DNA from: Streptomyces cathayae
GTDB lineage: Bacteria > Actinomycetota > Actinomycetes > Streptomycetales > Streptomycetaceae
NCBI RefSeq assembly: GCF_029760955.1
Contig: NZ_CP121682.1
Location: 496,001-560,000, forward strand
DNA length: 64,000 bases
Direction of reading: 5' to 3'
The notes beneath the pieces are model-generated. The model made no database searches, was not told the origin of the DNA, and saw only the letters and a program-made list of their open reading frames with translations. How positions within the stretch are numbered: position 1 is the first letter of the stretch; every line of letters begins with the position of its first letter. Below are positions 1 through 6,795 of this stretch, piece after piece. A program made the translations under genes and the position numbers.

Positions 1-418
1 CGGCCGGCAGGAAGGGGCGCGTCCAGGTGCCGGTGGCGCTGATGACCGCGCGGGCCTGCCAGGTGCCGGTGTCGGCCTGGATGCGGAGGAAGGGCCCGTC
101 GCGGTGCACGGCCTGGACGAGAGCGCCACGCTGGACGGGAAGGTCGTACCGCTTCTCGTAGTCCGCGAGGTACGCGACCACGTGCGAGGCATCGGGATAT
201 GTCTCGCCGGGCTGGGACGGCATGAGCCGGCCGGGCAGGGACGAGTGGGCGGCCGGGGAGAACAGGTGCAGGGAGTCCCAGGCGTGCTGCCAGGCGCCGC
301 CCGGCGTGGACTGGCCGTCGAGGATGACGAAGTCCACGCCCAGGCGGCGCAGGTGGTAGCCGGCGGCGAGCCCGGCCTGGCCGCCGCCGATCACCACCAC
401 CTGTGGCGTCCGCGTCAC
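1..418 (-). CDS. FAD-dependent monooxygenase-like flavoprotein, ArsO type (partial, C-terminus outside window)
   Basis: The first 139 residues of a flavoprotein are visible. The protein opens with a dinucleotide-binding GGGQAG motif right after the GTG start, followed by an LFSPAAHSSLPG segment typical of the CzcO/ArsO group, and it runs off the left edge. The GTG at 418 overlaps the stop of the aquaporin gene (GTGA), so the two are translationally coupled. Flavoproteins of this type sit in Streptomyces ars operons and are thought to act on arsenic species or help resistance, but the exact reaction is unsettled. Two related flavoproteins occur at 4607-6088 and 31335-32729. The family is clear; the substrate is inferred only from context. 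Confidence 0.75.
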   Translation of the reverse strand, partial: MTRTPQVVVIGGGQAGLAAGYHLRRLGVDFVILDGQSTPGGAWQHAWDSLHLFSPAAHSSLPGRLMPSQPGETYPDASHVVAYLADYEKRYDLPVQRGALVQAVHRDGPFLRIQADTGTWQARAVISATGTWTRPFLPA

Positions 419-1185
419 TCGGCGACTTCCCGCCCGGGCGGGAAGATGAGGGCCACGAGCGCCAGTCCGACCACGGCGCCGATCAGCTGCATGCCGATGA
501 AGCCCGCGACCGAGCCGGGCGCGATGCCCGCGAACGTGTCGCTGAAGGCACGGCCGATGGTCACCGCGGGGTTCGCGAAGGACGTCGACGAGGTGAACCA
601 GTAGGCGGCGCCGATGTAGGAGGCGACGGCGACGGGGGCGAATCGCAGCTGGTCGGTGCGGGCCAGGCCGAAGATCAGCAGGATCAGGCCGGCCGTGGCG
701 ACGACCTCGCCGAGCAGCAGGTGCCCGGCGGACCGGTCGCGGGTCGACCACTCCACCAGCGGCTCGCCGAACATCGCGTCCGCCAGGATCGCTCCCGCGA
801 TCGCACCCACGATCTGCGCGGGGACATAGACCGCCGCCTCGCGGGTTGTCACCCCCGCGCCACCGCGCCTGCCCGTCCACCACTCGGCCAGCGTGACAGC
901 CGGGTTGAAGTGCGCGCCGGAGACCGGGCCGAACAGGAGGATCAGGACGCCGAGGCCGAAGACGGTGGCCAGGGAGTTGGCCAGCAACTGCACCCCGACG
1001 TCCTTCGTCAGCTCGGTGGCCTGGATACCGGAGCCGATCACCACCGCCACGAGGCCCGCGGCGCCGACCAGTTCGGCGGCGGCCCGGGCGGCCAGCGGCC
1101 TGCGGGGCGGGGTGGCGCCCGGAGCAGGCTGCGGTTCGGCCGCGGGTATCGCCGACTCCGCGGCAAAGTCGTGCGTGGCGGTCAA
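415..1185 (-). CDS. MIP/aquaporin family channel, probable arsenite (AqpS-like) efflux facilitator
   Basis: A 256-residue membrane channel with both NPA boxes in the protein (HFNPAVT and FANPAVT) and about six hydrophobic segments. No ATG fits. TTG at 1185 follows AAGGAG (1192-1197) by 6 nt, so it is chosen; the adjacent TTG at 1188 is also possible. The gene lies between arsR (39 nt upstream) and the flavoprotein, with which it overlaps. In the arsR-aqpS-arsC arrangement known from Sinorhizobium, the channel lets arsenite made by ArsC leave the cell, replacing ArsB. The same arrangement here supports As(OH)3 or small trivalent organoarsenicals as the cargo. Glycerol or water transport cannot be excluded from sequence alone. 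Confidence 0.82.
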   Translation of the reverse strand: MTATHDFAAESAIPAAEPQPAPGATPPRRPLAARAAAELVGAAGLVAVVIGSGIQATELTKDVGVQLLANSLATVFGLGVLILLFGPVSGAHFNPAVTLAEWWTGRRGGAGVTTREAAVYVPAQIVGAIAGAILADAMFGEPLVEWSTRDRSAGHLLLGEVVATAGLILLIFGLARTDQLRFAPVAVASYIGAAYWFTSSTSFANPAVTIGRAFSDTFAGIAPGSVAGFIGMQLIGAVVGLALVALIFPPGREVAE

Positions 1186-1223
1186 CAAGGACTCCTTGGT
1201 GCAGTCGCCGGGGAGGCGAGGGA

Positions 1224-1532
1224 TCAGGGGCAGGACCGCTTGTTGTCGGCGGCCGTGCGGGCGGACTCGGCCAGCTCGGCGAACTGGCCCGCGAGGGAGG
1301 CGATGACGTCCGCGCGCAGCTTGTAGTAGGTGAACCGGCCGCACGGCTCCGTCTCCACGACCCCGGCCTCGCGCAGCACTCTCAAATGGTTGGAGAGGTT
1401 GGTCTGCTTGGCACCGGTCTCCTCCACCAGGTGGGTGGTGCACAGCGTCTCTTGGGCGAGCAGGGTCACGATCTGGAGCCTGAGCGGGTCGGCCAGAACC
1501 CGAATCAGATCAGTGTCGACTGACGTCAGCAT
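1224..1532 (-). CDS. arsR: ArsR/SmtB-family repressor, first of five in the island
   Basis: A 102-residue winged-helix protein with the ArsR core LADPLRLQIVTLL and the recognition helix QTNLSNHLRVLREAG. Cys30 (TLCTTHL) sits just ahead of the recognition helix, where metalloid-sensing cysteines of this family lie, and two more cysteines occur (Cys63 and near the C-terminus). It heads a minus-strand operon with the aquaporin and flavoprotein and faces arsC. The inverted repeat at 1534-1555 starts 2 nt upstream of the ATG, so autoregulation and control of arsC by release on As(III) binding is expected. Family assignment is firm; the inducer is inferred. Confidence 0.88.
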   Translation of the reverse strand: MLTSVDTDLIRVLADPLRLQIVTLLAQETLCTTHLVEETGAKQTNLSNHLRVLREAGVVETEPCGRFTYYKLRADVIASLAGQFAELAESARTAADNKRSCP

Positions 1533-1533
1533 G

Positions 1534-1555
1534 CGCTGATACTCTCACATCAGCG
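1534..1555. promoter_or_regulatory. Probable ArsR operator between arsR and arsC
   Basis: A perfect inverted repeat, CGCTGAT - 8 nt - ATCAGCG, lies directly upstream of the arsR ATG and 83 nt before the arsC start. Position and symmetry fit a dimeric ArsR repressor controlling both divergent promoters. Binding is inferred. Confidence 0.7.
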
Positions 1556-1637
1556 GTGACTGACACCACCGGGTGCTGTTGTGGTCCATCTGTTGTGATC
1601 CGTGCCCGTCCCTGTTGCGAGACAAGAGAGACCTCTG

Positions 1638-2060
1638 ATGTCCGACAAGCCCTCCGTCCTCTTCGTCTGCGTCCACAACGCCGGCCGTTCCCAGATGGCC
1701 GCAGCGTGGCTGAGCCACCTGGCCGGGGGCCGCATCGAGGTCCGCTCCGCCGGCTCCAACCCGGGCGAGCACGTCAACCCGGCCGCCGTCGAGGCCATGG
1801 CGGAGGTCGGCATCGACATCTCCGCCGAGACCCCGAAGATCCTCACCGTCGACGCGGTCAAGGAGTCCGACGTCTGCATCACCATGGGCTGCGGCGACAC
1901 CTGCCCGGTCTTCCCCGGCAAGCGATACCTGGACTGGCAACTGGACGACCCGGCCGGCCAGGGCGTCGAGGCCGTCCGCCCGATCCGCGACGAGATCAAA
2001 ACCCTGGTCGAGGGCCTGATCGCCGAGATCGCCCCCGAGAAGCCGGAGGCCACGGCGTAG
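1638..2060 (+). CDS. arsC: Arsenate reductase, low-molecular-weight phosphatase / thioredoxin-coupled class
   Basis: A 140-residue protein reducing arsenate to arsenite in the cytoplasm. The catalytic P-loop C-x5-R is CVHNAGR with Cys11, and further cysteines at 80, 85 and 89 match the redox relay region (MGCGDTCP) of thioredoxin-coupled ArsC. ATG 1638 is preferred because homology begins there; an in-frame ATG at 1602 would add 12 unsupported residues. It is divergent from arsR across the operator at 1534-1555. A thioredoxin reductase and a thioredoxin gene follow, as in Streptomyces arsC-arsT operons, but both are broken here. Electrons must therefore come from another thioredoxin system (a thioredoxin lies at 41047) or from mycothiol. 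Confidence 0.92.
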   Translation: MSDKPSVLFVCVHNAGRSQMAAAWLSHLAGGRIEVRSAGSNPGEHVNPAAVEAMAEVGIDISAETPKILTVDAVKESDVCITMGCGDTCPVFPGKRYLDWQLDDPAGQGVEAVRPIRDEIKTLVEGLIAEIAPEKPEATA

Positions 2061-2061
2061 C

Positions 2062-3029
2062 GACATACGCGACGTCGCCATCATCGGCTCCGGCCCCGCC
2101 GGATACACCGCCACCCTCTACACCGCCCGCGCCCAGCCCAGGCTCCTGCTGCTCGGCAGCTCCATCTTCGTCGGCAACTCCCTGACGACCACGACCGGGG
2201 TGGGGAACTTCCCCGGCTTCCCCCCGAGGGCGTCGACGGGCCGGTACTGATGGAGAACATGCGGGTCCAGGCCAAGAAGTTCGGTGCCAAGGCAATCGAC
2301 GACGACATCGTCTCCGTCGGCCTGGCCGGTGACATCAAGTTGCTCACCGAATCCGTCGGCACCGTGCACCGCGCGAGGAAGGTGATCCTCGCGACCTGCT
2401 CCGGTTACCACAAGCTCGGCCTGCCCCGCGAGGAGGAGCTGTCCGGCCGGGGCGTGTCCTGGTACGCGACCTGTGACGGGCTCTTCTTCCGGGATCGGGA
2501 CATCGTCGTCATCGGCGGCGGCGACACCGCCATGGAGGAGGCCACCTTCCTCACCCCCTCGCGAAGTCGGTCACCGTCGTCCACTGCCGCTCCACCCTGC
2601 GGGCCTCGAAGGTCATGCAGGACCGGGCGTCCTCCGACGACAAGATCTCCTTCGCCTTCGACAGCGAGGTCGCCGAACTCCACGAGGGGGACGGCATGTG
2701 GTCCGGCCTCACCCTGCGCGACACGCTCACCGGCAGGACACGCAAACTGGCTGCGACCAGCTTGTTCATCGCGATCGGCCACGACCCGCGCACCGAGTTG
2801 TTCAAGGGCCAGCTGAAGCTGGATTCCGAGGGCTATCTGAAGGCCCGGTCACCCTCGACCCTCACGAACGTCCCCGGCGTCTTCGGAGGCGGCGACGTCG
2901 TGGACCACACCTACCAACAGGCGATCATTGCGGCCGGGCCTGGCCTGCGCCGCCGCGCTGGACGCCGAGCACTACCTGGCAGCCCTCGGAGAGGCACGAG
3001 CAGCGCCCGTGACGACCGTCACCGTCTGA
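2062..3029 (+). pseudogene. Degenerate thioredoxin reductase (ArsT-like) with three frameshifts and a lost active-site Cys
   Basis: Thioredoxin reductase similarity runs through four successive reading frames. The segments are 2062-2250 (FAD motif GSGPAG), from 2250 to about 2560 (NADPH motif GGGDTA), about 2565-2935 (HDPRTELF and the GGGDVVD FAD segment) and about 2936-3029 (the C-terminal helix). The redox motif, normally CATC, reads YATC in segment two, so the enzyme would be dead even if the frame were restored. Another usual Gly is Cys in ATCSGY. Point changes at conserved residues argue against mere sequencing errors. It lies directly behind arsC, as arsT does in intact Streptomyces ars operons. 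Confidence 0.85.
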
Positions 3030-3063
3030 CGTCGTCCGCCTCATCGCGAACGAGGAATTCACC

Positions 3064-3230
3064 GTGGCCCTCAAGAACCTCACCGACGACTCCTTCGAAC
3101 AGGACATCCTCAAGAGTGACTGGCCCGTGCTTGTCGACTTCTGGGCGGCACGGCGCGGCCCGTGCCGTCAGATCACCCCCTGCCTTTTCCCGGAAGCGGC
3201 AGCAGACAACGACCCCGCCTTCATGGCGTA
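3064..3230 (+). pseudogene. Truncated thioredoxin remnant, active-site CGPC changed to RGPC
   Basis: The start is a recognisable thioredoxin N-terminus (VALKNLTDDSF, then VLVDFWA), but the active site reads ARRGPC instead of WCGPC, so the nucleophilic cysteine is missing. After RQITP the family similarity stops and the frame continues into unrelated sequence; the end given is approximate. Next to the broken thioredoxin reductase, this shows that the whole local reductant module for ArsC has decayed. Confidence 0.75.
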
Positions 3231-3325
3231 CTCACCGCCCACCCAAGCACCGGAGAAGGTCCAAGCACGGCAAAAGCGCCGCACTGCCCGGCCGGGCTGG
3301 GCAGCGCGGCACGCGAGGAGCCCAA

Positions 3326-3679
3326 TCAGTCGTGTGTGGCGAGAAAGCCGGACAGCGCGGCGAGGACAGCGGGCGCGACTCGGTAGTAGACCCAGGTTCC
3401 GCGCCGCTCGGACAGCAGCAGGCCCGCTTCGCGGAGCTTCTTCAAATGGTGGCTGACCGTGGGTTGGGAGACGCCGACATCGGCGATGTCGCACACACAG
3501 GCTTCCCTGTCGGGGTGAGATGCGACCTTGGAGAAAAGGCGCAGCCTCACCGGATCCCCCAGCGCCTTGAACATGGCGGCCGTGATCTCGGCTTCTTCTT
3601 CGGTGAGTTCCCTCTCCGTGAGGGAGGGGCAGCACGGCGGGGCGGAGGCACCTGTCACCGACTGCGCTAGCTTCGACAT
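3326..3679 (-). CDS. arsR: ArsR-family As(III)-responsive repressor
   Basis: A 117-residue ArsR protein with ALGDPVRLRLFSKV, the metalloid site CVCDIADV immediately before the recognition helix (VSQPTVSHHLKKLREAG), and the wing sequence RGTWVYYRV. The CVCD motif is the classical As(III)-binding pair on helix 4. An N-terminal PPCC adds two cysteines. It closely resembles the regulator at 30818-31177, and both genes share the same upstream box (TCTATGTTGACA). It is transcribed toward the decayed trx genes and divergently from the dehydrogenase at 3744, across two inverted-repeat or box elements. Confidence 0.9.
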   Translation of the reverse strand: MSKLAQSVTGASAPPCCPSLTERELTEEEAEITAAMFKALGDPVRLRLFSKVASHPDREACVCDIADVGVSQPTVSHHLKKLREAGLLLSERRGTWVYYRVAPAVLAALSGFLATHD

Positions 3680-3682
3680 GCA

Positions 3683-3694
3683 TCTATGTTGACA
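3683..3694 (+). promoter_or_regulatory. Shared regulatory box TCTATGTTGACA upstream of arsR
   Basis: This 12-mer lies 4 nt upstream of the arsR start at 3679. It recurs exactly at 31181-31192 before the other CVC-type arsR, and as TCTATGTTGAC at 31262-31272 before the flavoprotein. It also contains a TTGACA -35-like hexamer on the plus strand. Its repetition at three ArsR-linked promoters suggests a common operator half-site or promoter element. Confidence 0.5.
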
Positions 3695-3717
3695 CTTGTT
3701 TCAGCTCCTGCCAAGAT

Positions 3718-3747
3718 CCATTGATTAGACACTCATCTAATCAATGG
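3718..3747. promoter_or_regulatory. Perfect 12-bp-arm inverted repeat, probable ArsR operator
   Basis: The arms CCATTGATTAGA (3718-3729) and TCTAATCAATGG (3736-3747) flank a 6-nt spacer. The right arm contains the ATG at 3744 of the dehydrogenase, so a bound protein would block that start and probably also the divergent arsR promoter. ATCTAATCA recurs at 31196-31204 near the other CVC-type arsR gene. Confidence 0.72.
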
Positions 3748-4544
3748 CTGGGGGAAGCGTGACCGACACGCATCATGCCGACACGACGAGGGCCGTGAAG
3801 ACGGCCGTTGTCACCGGGGCCAGCAGCGGTATCGGCGCGGCGACCGCGCGGGCACTCGCACAAGAGGGCTTCCATGTCACACTGACCGCGCGGCGAGTCG
3901 ACCGGCTGGAGGCAGTCGCCAAAGAGATCCAGGGCCAGGGCGGAACAGCCCGGGTGTTCCCGCTGGACGTGACCGACAAGGCGGCCGTCTCGGCCTTCGC
4001 CGACCAGCTGCCGGCGTGTGACGTACTGGTCAACAACGCCGGAGGGGCGTACGGAACCGAGTACGTCGAGAACGCCGATCCCGGCGACTGGCGGTCGATG
4101 TACGAAGTGAACGTGATCGGTGCGCTGCACATGACGCAGGCACTGCTGCCCCGGCTCAGGGCCTCGGGGGACGGCGTCGTGGTCGTCCTCTCCTCCACCG
4201 CCTCGTTCACCTGCTACGAAGGCGGGGGCGGCTACAGCGCGGCCAAGCACGGCGCTCACGTGCTGGCCGAGACACTGCGCCTTGAGGTGTGCGGGGAGCC
4301 GCTGCGCGTGATCGAGATTGCGCCCGGGATGGTTCACACCGAGGAGTTCTCCCTCAACCGCTACCGCGGGGATCTGGAGAAGGCCGATGCCGTCTACGAC
4401 GGCGTCCCCCGCCCGCTGGTGGCCGAGGACGTCGCGGACGTGGTGACGTGGGCGGTGACCCGGCCCTCGCACGTCAACGTTGACCTGCTCGTGGTGCGGC
4501 CGAGGGCACAGGCGGCTCAGCACAAGGTGCATCGAACGGCTTGA
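3744..4544 (+). CDS. Short-chain dehydrogenase/reductase (SDR)
   Basis: A 266-residue classical SDR. The cofactor motif TGASSGIG is at residues 24-31, NNAG at 97-100, and the catalytic Ser/Tyr/Lys set is near Ser150-154, Tyr164 and Lys168 (YSAAK). The ARR sequence after beta-2 favours NADP(H). ATG 3744 lies inside an inverted repeat; GTG 3759, preceded by GGGGGAAG, is an alternative that keeps the whole fold. In this cluster it could reduce an aldehyde such as arsonoacetaldehyde to the alcohol, since no other dedicated alcohol dehydrogenase is seen in the island. That role is inference. A strong convergent terminator follows. Confidence 0.83.
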   Translation: MAGGSVTDTHHADTTRAVKTAVVTGASSGIGAATARALAQEGFHVTLTARRVDRLEAVAKEIQGQGGTARVFPLDVTDKAAVSAFADQLPACDVLVNNAGGAYGTEYVENADPGDWRSMYEVNVIGALHMTQALLPRLRASGDGVVVVLSSTASFTCYEGGGGYSAAKHGAHVLAETLRLEVCGEPLRVIEIAPGMVHTEEFSLNRYRGDLEKADAVYDGVPRPLVAEDVADVVTWAVTRPSHVNVDLLVVRPRAQAAQHKVHRTA

Positions 4545-4563
4545 GTCACTGGACGCGACGCCA

Positions 4564-4596
4564 CCTCTCTCCCCGGCCCTGAGCCGGGGAGAGAGG
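4564..4596. terminator. Bidirectional stem-loop terminator
   Basis: Perfect 14-bp arms CCTCTCTCCCCGGC and GCCGGGGAGAGAGG surround a 5-nt loop. It lies between the converging SDR and flavoprotein genes. Confidence 0.75.
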
Positions 4597-4606
4597 CAGT
4601 CGCGGT

Positions 4607-6088
4607 TCAGCAGCCGGGGGCGCCGGGCACGTCGAACTGTTCGGCGGCGTAAGCGGCCAGCTGAAGGGCGGCGGTGTGATCGATGCCGAGCTCCGTGGCG
4701 GCCGCGAGGACGGCGTCCGCGGCACTGGACGAGGTGCCCAGATGCTTCGCGGTGGCGTGCAGCAGCTGCTCATGCTGTTCCTTGCTCAGTCCCAGCCGTT
4801 GCGCGATGGCCTCGCCGCCGGCGGTCACCGAGCAGACCCCGGTCTCCGGCAGCTGCAGTTCGATCGACTGGGCGGCCTCCATGTCGCCGGCCAGGGCGGC
4901 TGCGATGGAGCGGACCTGTTCGTAACCGGTGAGCATGAGGAAGGTCGGCGCGCGGCCGTAACTCTTCATACCGACGGTGAAGTAGCCCGGTTCGGGATGG
5001 GCCAGTTCGCGGTAGCCGTGCGGAGTGACGGTGCCGCAGGAGTGCTGGTTGGGGTCGATCAGCGGAGCCAACGCACGGGGCGCGGACATGATCGGGTCCA
5101 GCTCCAGGCGCAGTTCGCTGGTGATGCCAAGGTCCGGGCGGAAGCCGGTGGCGGCCACGATCCGGTCGGCGGTGATGGTCTGCTCGCTGCCATCGGGGCC
5201 GCGGGAGACGAGTTCGACCTGATCCCGGGTCGGGTCGTCGCCGAGGCAACGGACGGTGTGAGTGCGGAAGTTCGCGGCGAGGGTGACTCGGCCCGTGTTG
5301 ACGAGCATCTTCAGGCCGGAGCCCAACGCGCCGCGGGCGGGCAGTTCGTCGTCGCTGCCGCCGCCGAAGGAAGCAGCCGGGTCAGCGGCCCGGATGGCCC
5401 ACGTGATGGTGGTTCCCGGTTCGGCGTCGACCAGTTCGGCCAGGGCCAGCAAGGTGTTGGCGGCTGAATGTCCAGCTCCGACGACGACGGTGTGACGACC
5501 GGCATGCCGTGCGCGGTCGTCACCCAAGACGTCCGGCAGACCGTGGTTGATCCAGGCCGCGGCTTCCGCTTCGCCGTGGGCCGGCAGCCCGTTGGCACCG
5601 ACCGGACTGGGCTGGCGCCAGGTACCGGAGGCATCGATGACGGCGCGGGCGAGCAGTTCCTCGCCGTTGGACAGGCGCAGGACGAAGGGAGTCTTCTCGC
5701 GGTCGGCGGTGCGCAGCCGGTCGACGTCGAGGCGGCTGATGGCGGTGACCGCGGCGCCGTAACGGATGTGGGGCGCCAGAGTCGGCAGTTCGGCCAACGG
5801 CTGCAGGTACTGCTTGACGAGGTCGCCACCGGTGGGCAGGGCGGACGGGTCGGGCTCTTCCCATCCGGCCGCCGCGAGCAGGCGTCGGGCGGCGGGATCG
5901 GTGTTGTACTCCCACGGGCTGAAGATCTGGATGTGGGACCAGGCCCGCACGGCTGCTGCTGGGACGTCACCGACTTCCACGACGACGAAGGGGACGCTGC
6001 GTTCGGCCAAGTGCGCGGCGGCGGCCAGACCGACGGGTCCGGCTCCGATCACGGCAACGGGAAGGCGGTCAGGGTTGGGGGCAACCAC
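4607..6088 (-). CDS. ArsO-like NAD(P)/FAD flavoprotein monooxygenase/oxidoreductase
   Basis: A 493-residue flavoprotein. The N-terminal FAD motif is GAGPVGLAAA, a second dinucleotide motif VVGAGHSAAN lies mid-protein, and ATGFRPDLG closes the flavin domain. The conserved stretches PLIDPNQHSCGTV and GMKSYGRAPTFL are shared nearly word for word with the protein at 31335-32729. The C-terminal ~60 residues form a helical extension ending in PGC that the paralogue lacks. GTG 6088 is chosen because GAAAGGA (6098-6104) precedes it by 9 nt. Related proteins accompany arsenic genes in actinomycetes and have been proposed to oxidise or otherwise handle arsenicals; the substrate here is unknown. Confidence 0.82.
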   Translation of the reverse strand: MVAPNPDRLPVAVIGAGPVGLAAAAHLAERSVPFVVVEVGDVPAAAVRAWSHIQIFSPWEYNTDPAARRLLAAAGWEEPDPSALPTGGDLVKQYLQPLAELPTLAPHIRYGAAVTAISRLDVDRLRTADREKTPFVLRLSNGEELLARAVIDASGTWRQPSPVGANGLPAHGEAEAAAWINHGLPDVLGDDRARHAGRHTVVVGAGHSAANTLLALAELVDAEPGTTITWAIRAADPAASFGGGSDDELPARGALGSGLKMLVNTGRVTLAANFRTHTVRCLGDDPTRDQVELVSRGPDGSEQTITADRIVAATGFRPDLGITSELRLELDPIMSAPRALAPLIDPNQHSCGTVTPHGYRELAHPEPGYFTVGMKSYGRAPTFLMLTGYEQVRSIAAALAGDMEAAQSIELQLPETGVCSVTAGGEAIAQRLGLSKEQHEQLLHATAKHLGTSSSAADAVLAAATELGIDHTAALQLAAYAAEQFDVPGAPGC

Positions 6089-6125
6089 AGTGCGGTGTCC
6101 TTTCACGAAAGGGCTGGGCGGTCGG

Positions 6126-6299
6126 TCAGGCGTCGTGCACAGGTTCGGTCGACAGCGAGGCGAGGGGTTCGCCGGTGTCGGTCTGCACGCGCTGGGCCAC
6201 ACCCTGCTGCGCCCGGCGCTGTAATTCGGCGATCGCGGCACAGCAGGCACTTGCGGCCTGCTCGGTGTCTTCCGAGGGAGGAGCGGCGGAATCGCTCAT
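6126..6299 (-). CDS. Small hypothetical protein with paired cysteines
   Basis: A 57-residue ORF starting MSDSAAPP, with ASACCAAIAELQRR in a predicted helix. The adjacent Cys-Cys pair resembles the CC motifs in other proteins of this island and could bind As(III). It lies 37 nt upstream of the flavoprotein start on the same strand, so the two would be cotranscribed. An AGGAG sits about 13 nt upstream of the ATG, a somewhat long spacing. No family is recognised, and it may not be a real gene. Confidence 0.45.
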   Translation of the reverse strand: MSDSAAPPSEDTEQAASACCAAIAELQRRAQQGVAQRVQTDTGEPLASLSTEPVHDA

Positions 6300-6380
6300 C
6301 GGATCTGATCGGCTCCTGTCGCGGCGTGTCCGAACGGCCGTGGAAGGGCTCTCACCACGACCACCTATATAGATAAACAA

Positions 6381-6412
6381 CGAATCAAGCTTCCAGAGTT
6401 GCCCCTGATTCG
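6381..6412. promoter_or_regulatory. Inverted repeat in the flavoprotein/PKS divergent region
   Basis: CGAATCA and TGATTCG are separated by 18 nt. They lie just upstream of an AT-rich stretch (around 6365-6380) that is a plausible promoter for the minus-strand genes. The half-site resembles the AATCA elements at the other ArsR-linked sites, so an ArsR-type operator is possible. Confidence 0.45.
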
Positions 6413-6795
6413 ATGAATGTCAACCTCGAACCAAGGGATCACTGAATGTGATGAGCATCACCCTGCGCCGCGTTGCATGGAAGCCCGTGGCGAGCCAATC
6501 TCGATACATGTCGAAACAGCGGGGGTATTCGGTGCGGGGCGTTCAACCGGCGCCGTAGCGACATGGGGATCGGTGGCTGTGCCGACAGCCACGTCCGGCC
6601 TGTGAACGGAACGACGCGCTCGCCACGCCTCACACCGTTCACAGTGGCTCCGGTCCCTCCCCCTCCATATTCATGCGTCCCTCGGTGCGTACGCCCGCCA
6701 CCGGGCCGGCTGCTGCCGGTCCGCCGCGTGCACACCGCGGCTCCTTCCGTGCTGCTTCACCAGTGAACGGCTACGCCATGCCCGGAAGGACATCC
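6413..6795. promoter_or_regulatory. PKS upstream region with three GTGAACGG elements
   Basis: No convincing gene lies in these ~380 bases. GTGAACGG occurs at 6602-6609 and 6763-6770, and in reverse orientation at 6635-6642. The first two facing copies form a 9-bp inverted repeat (TGTGAACGG ... CCGTTCACA) with a 25-nt spacer. The arrangement suggests a regulator binding upstream of the 7-kb PKS gene. Confidence 0.45.

Noticed and set aside
2062..3029. Thioredoxin reductase frameshifts as simple sequencing errors
   Set aside because: The CATC to YATC change and the independent loss of Cys in the next gene point to real decay, though resequencing would settle it.
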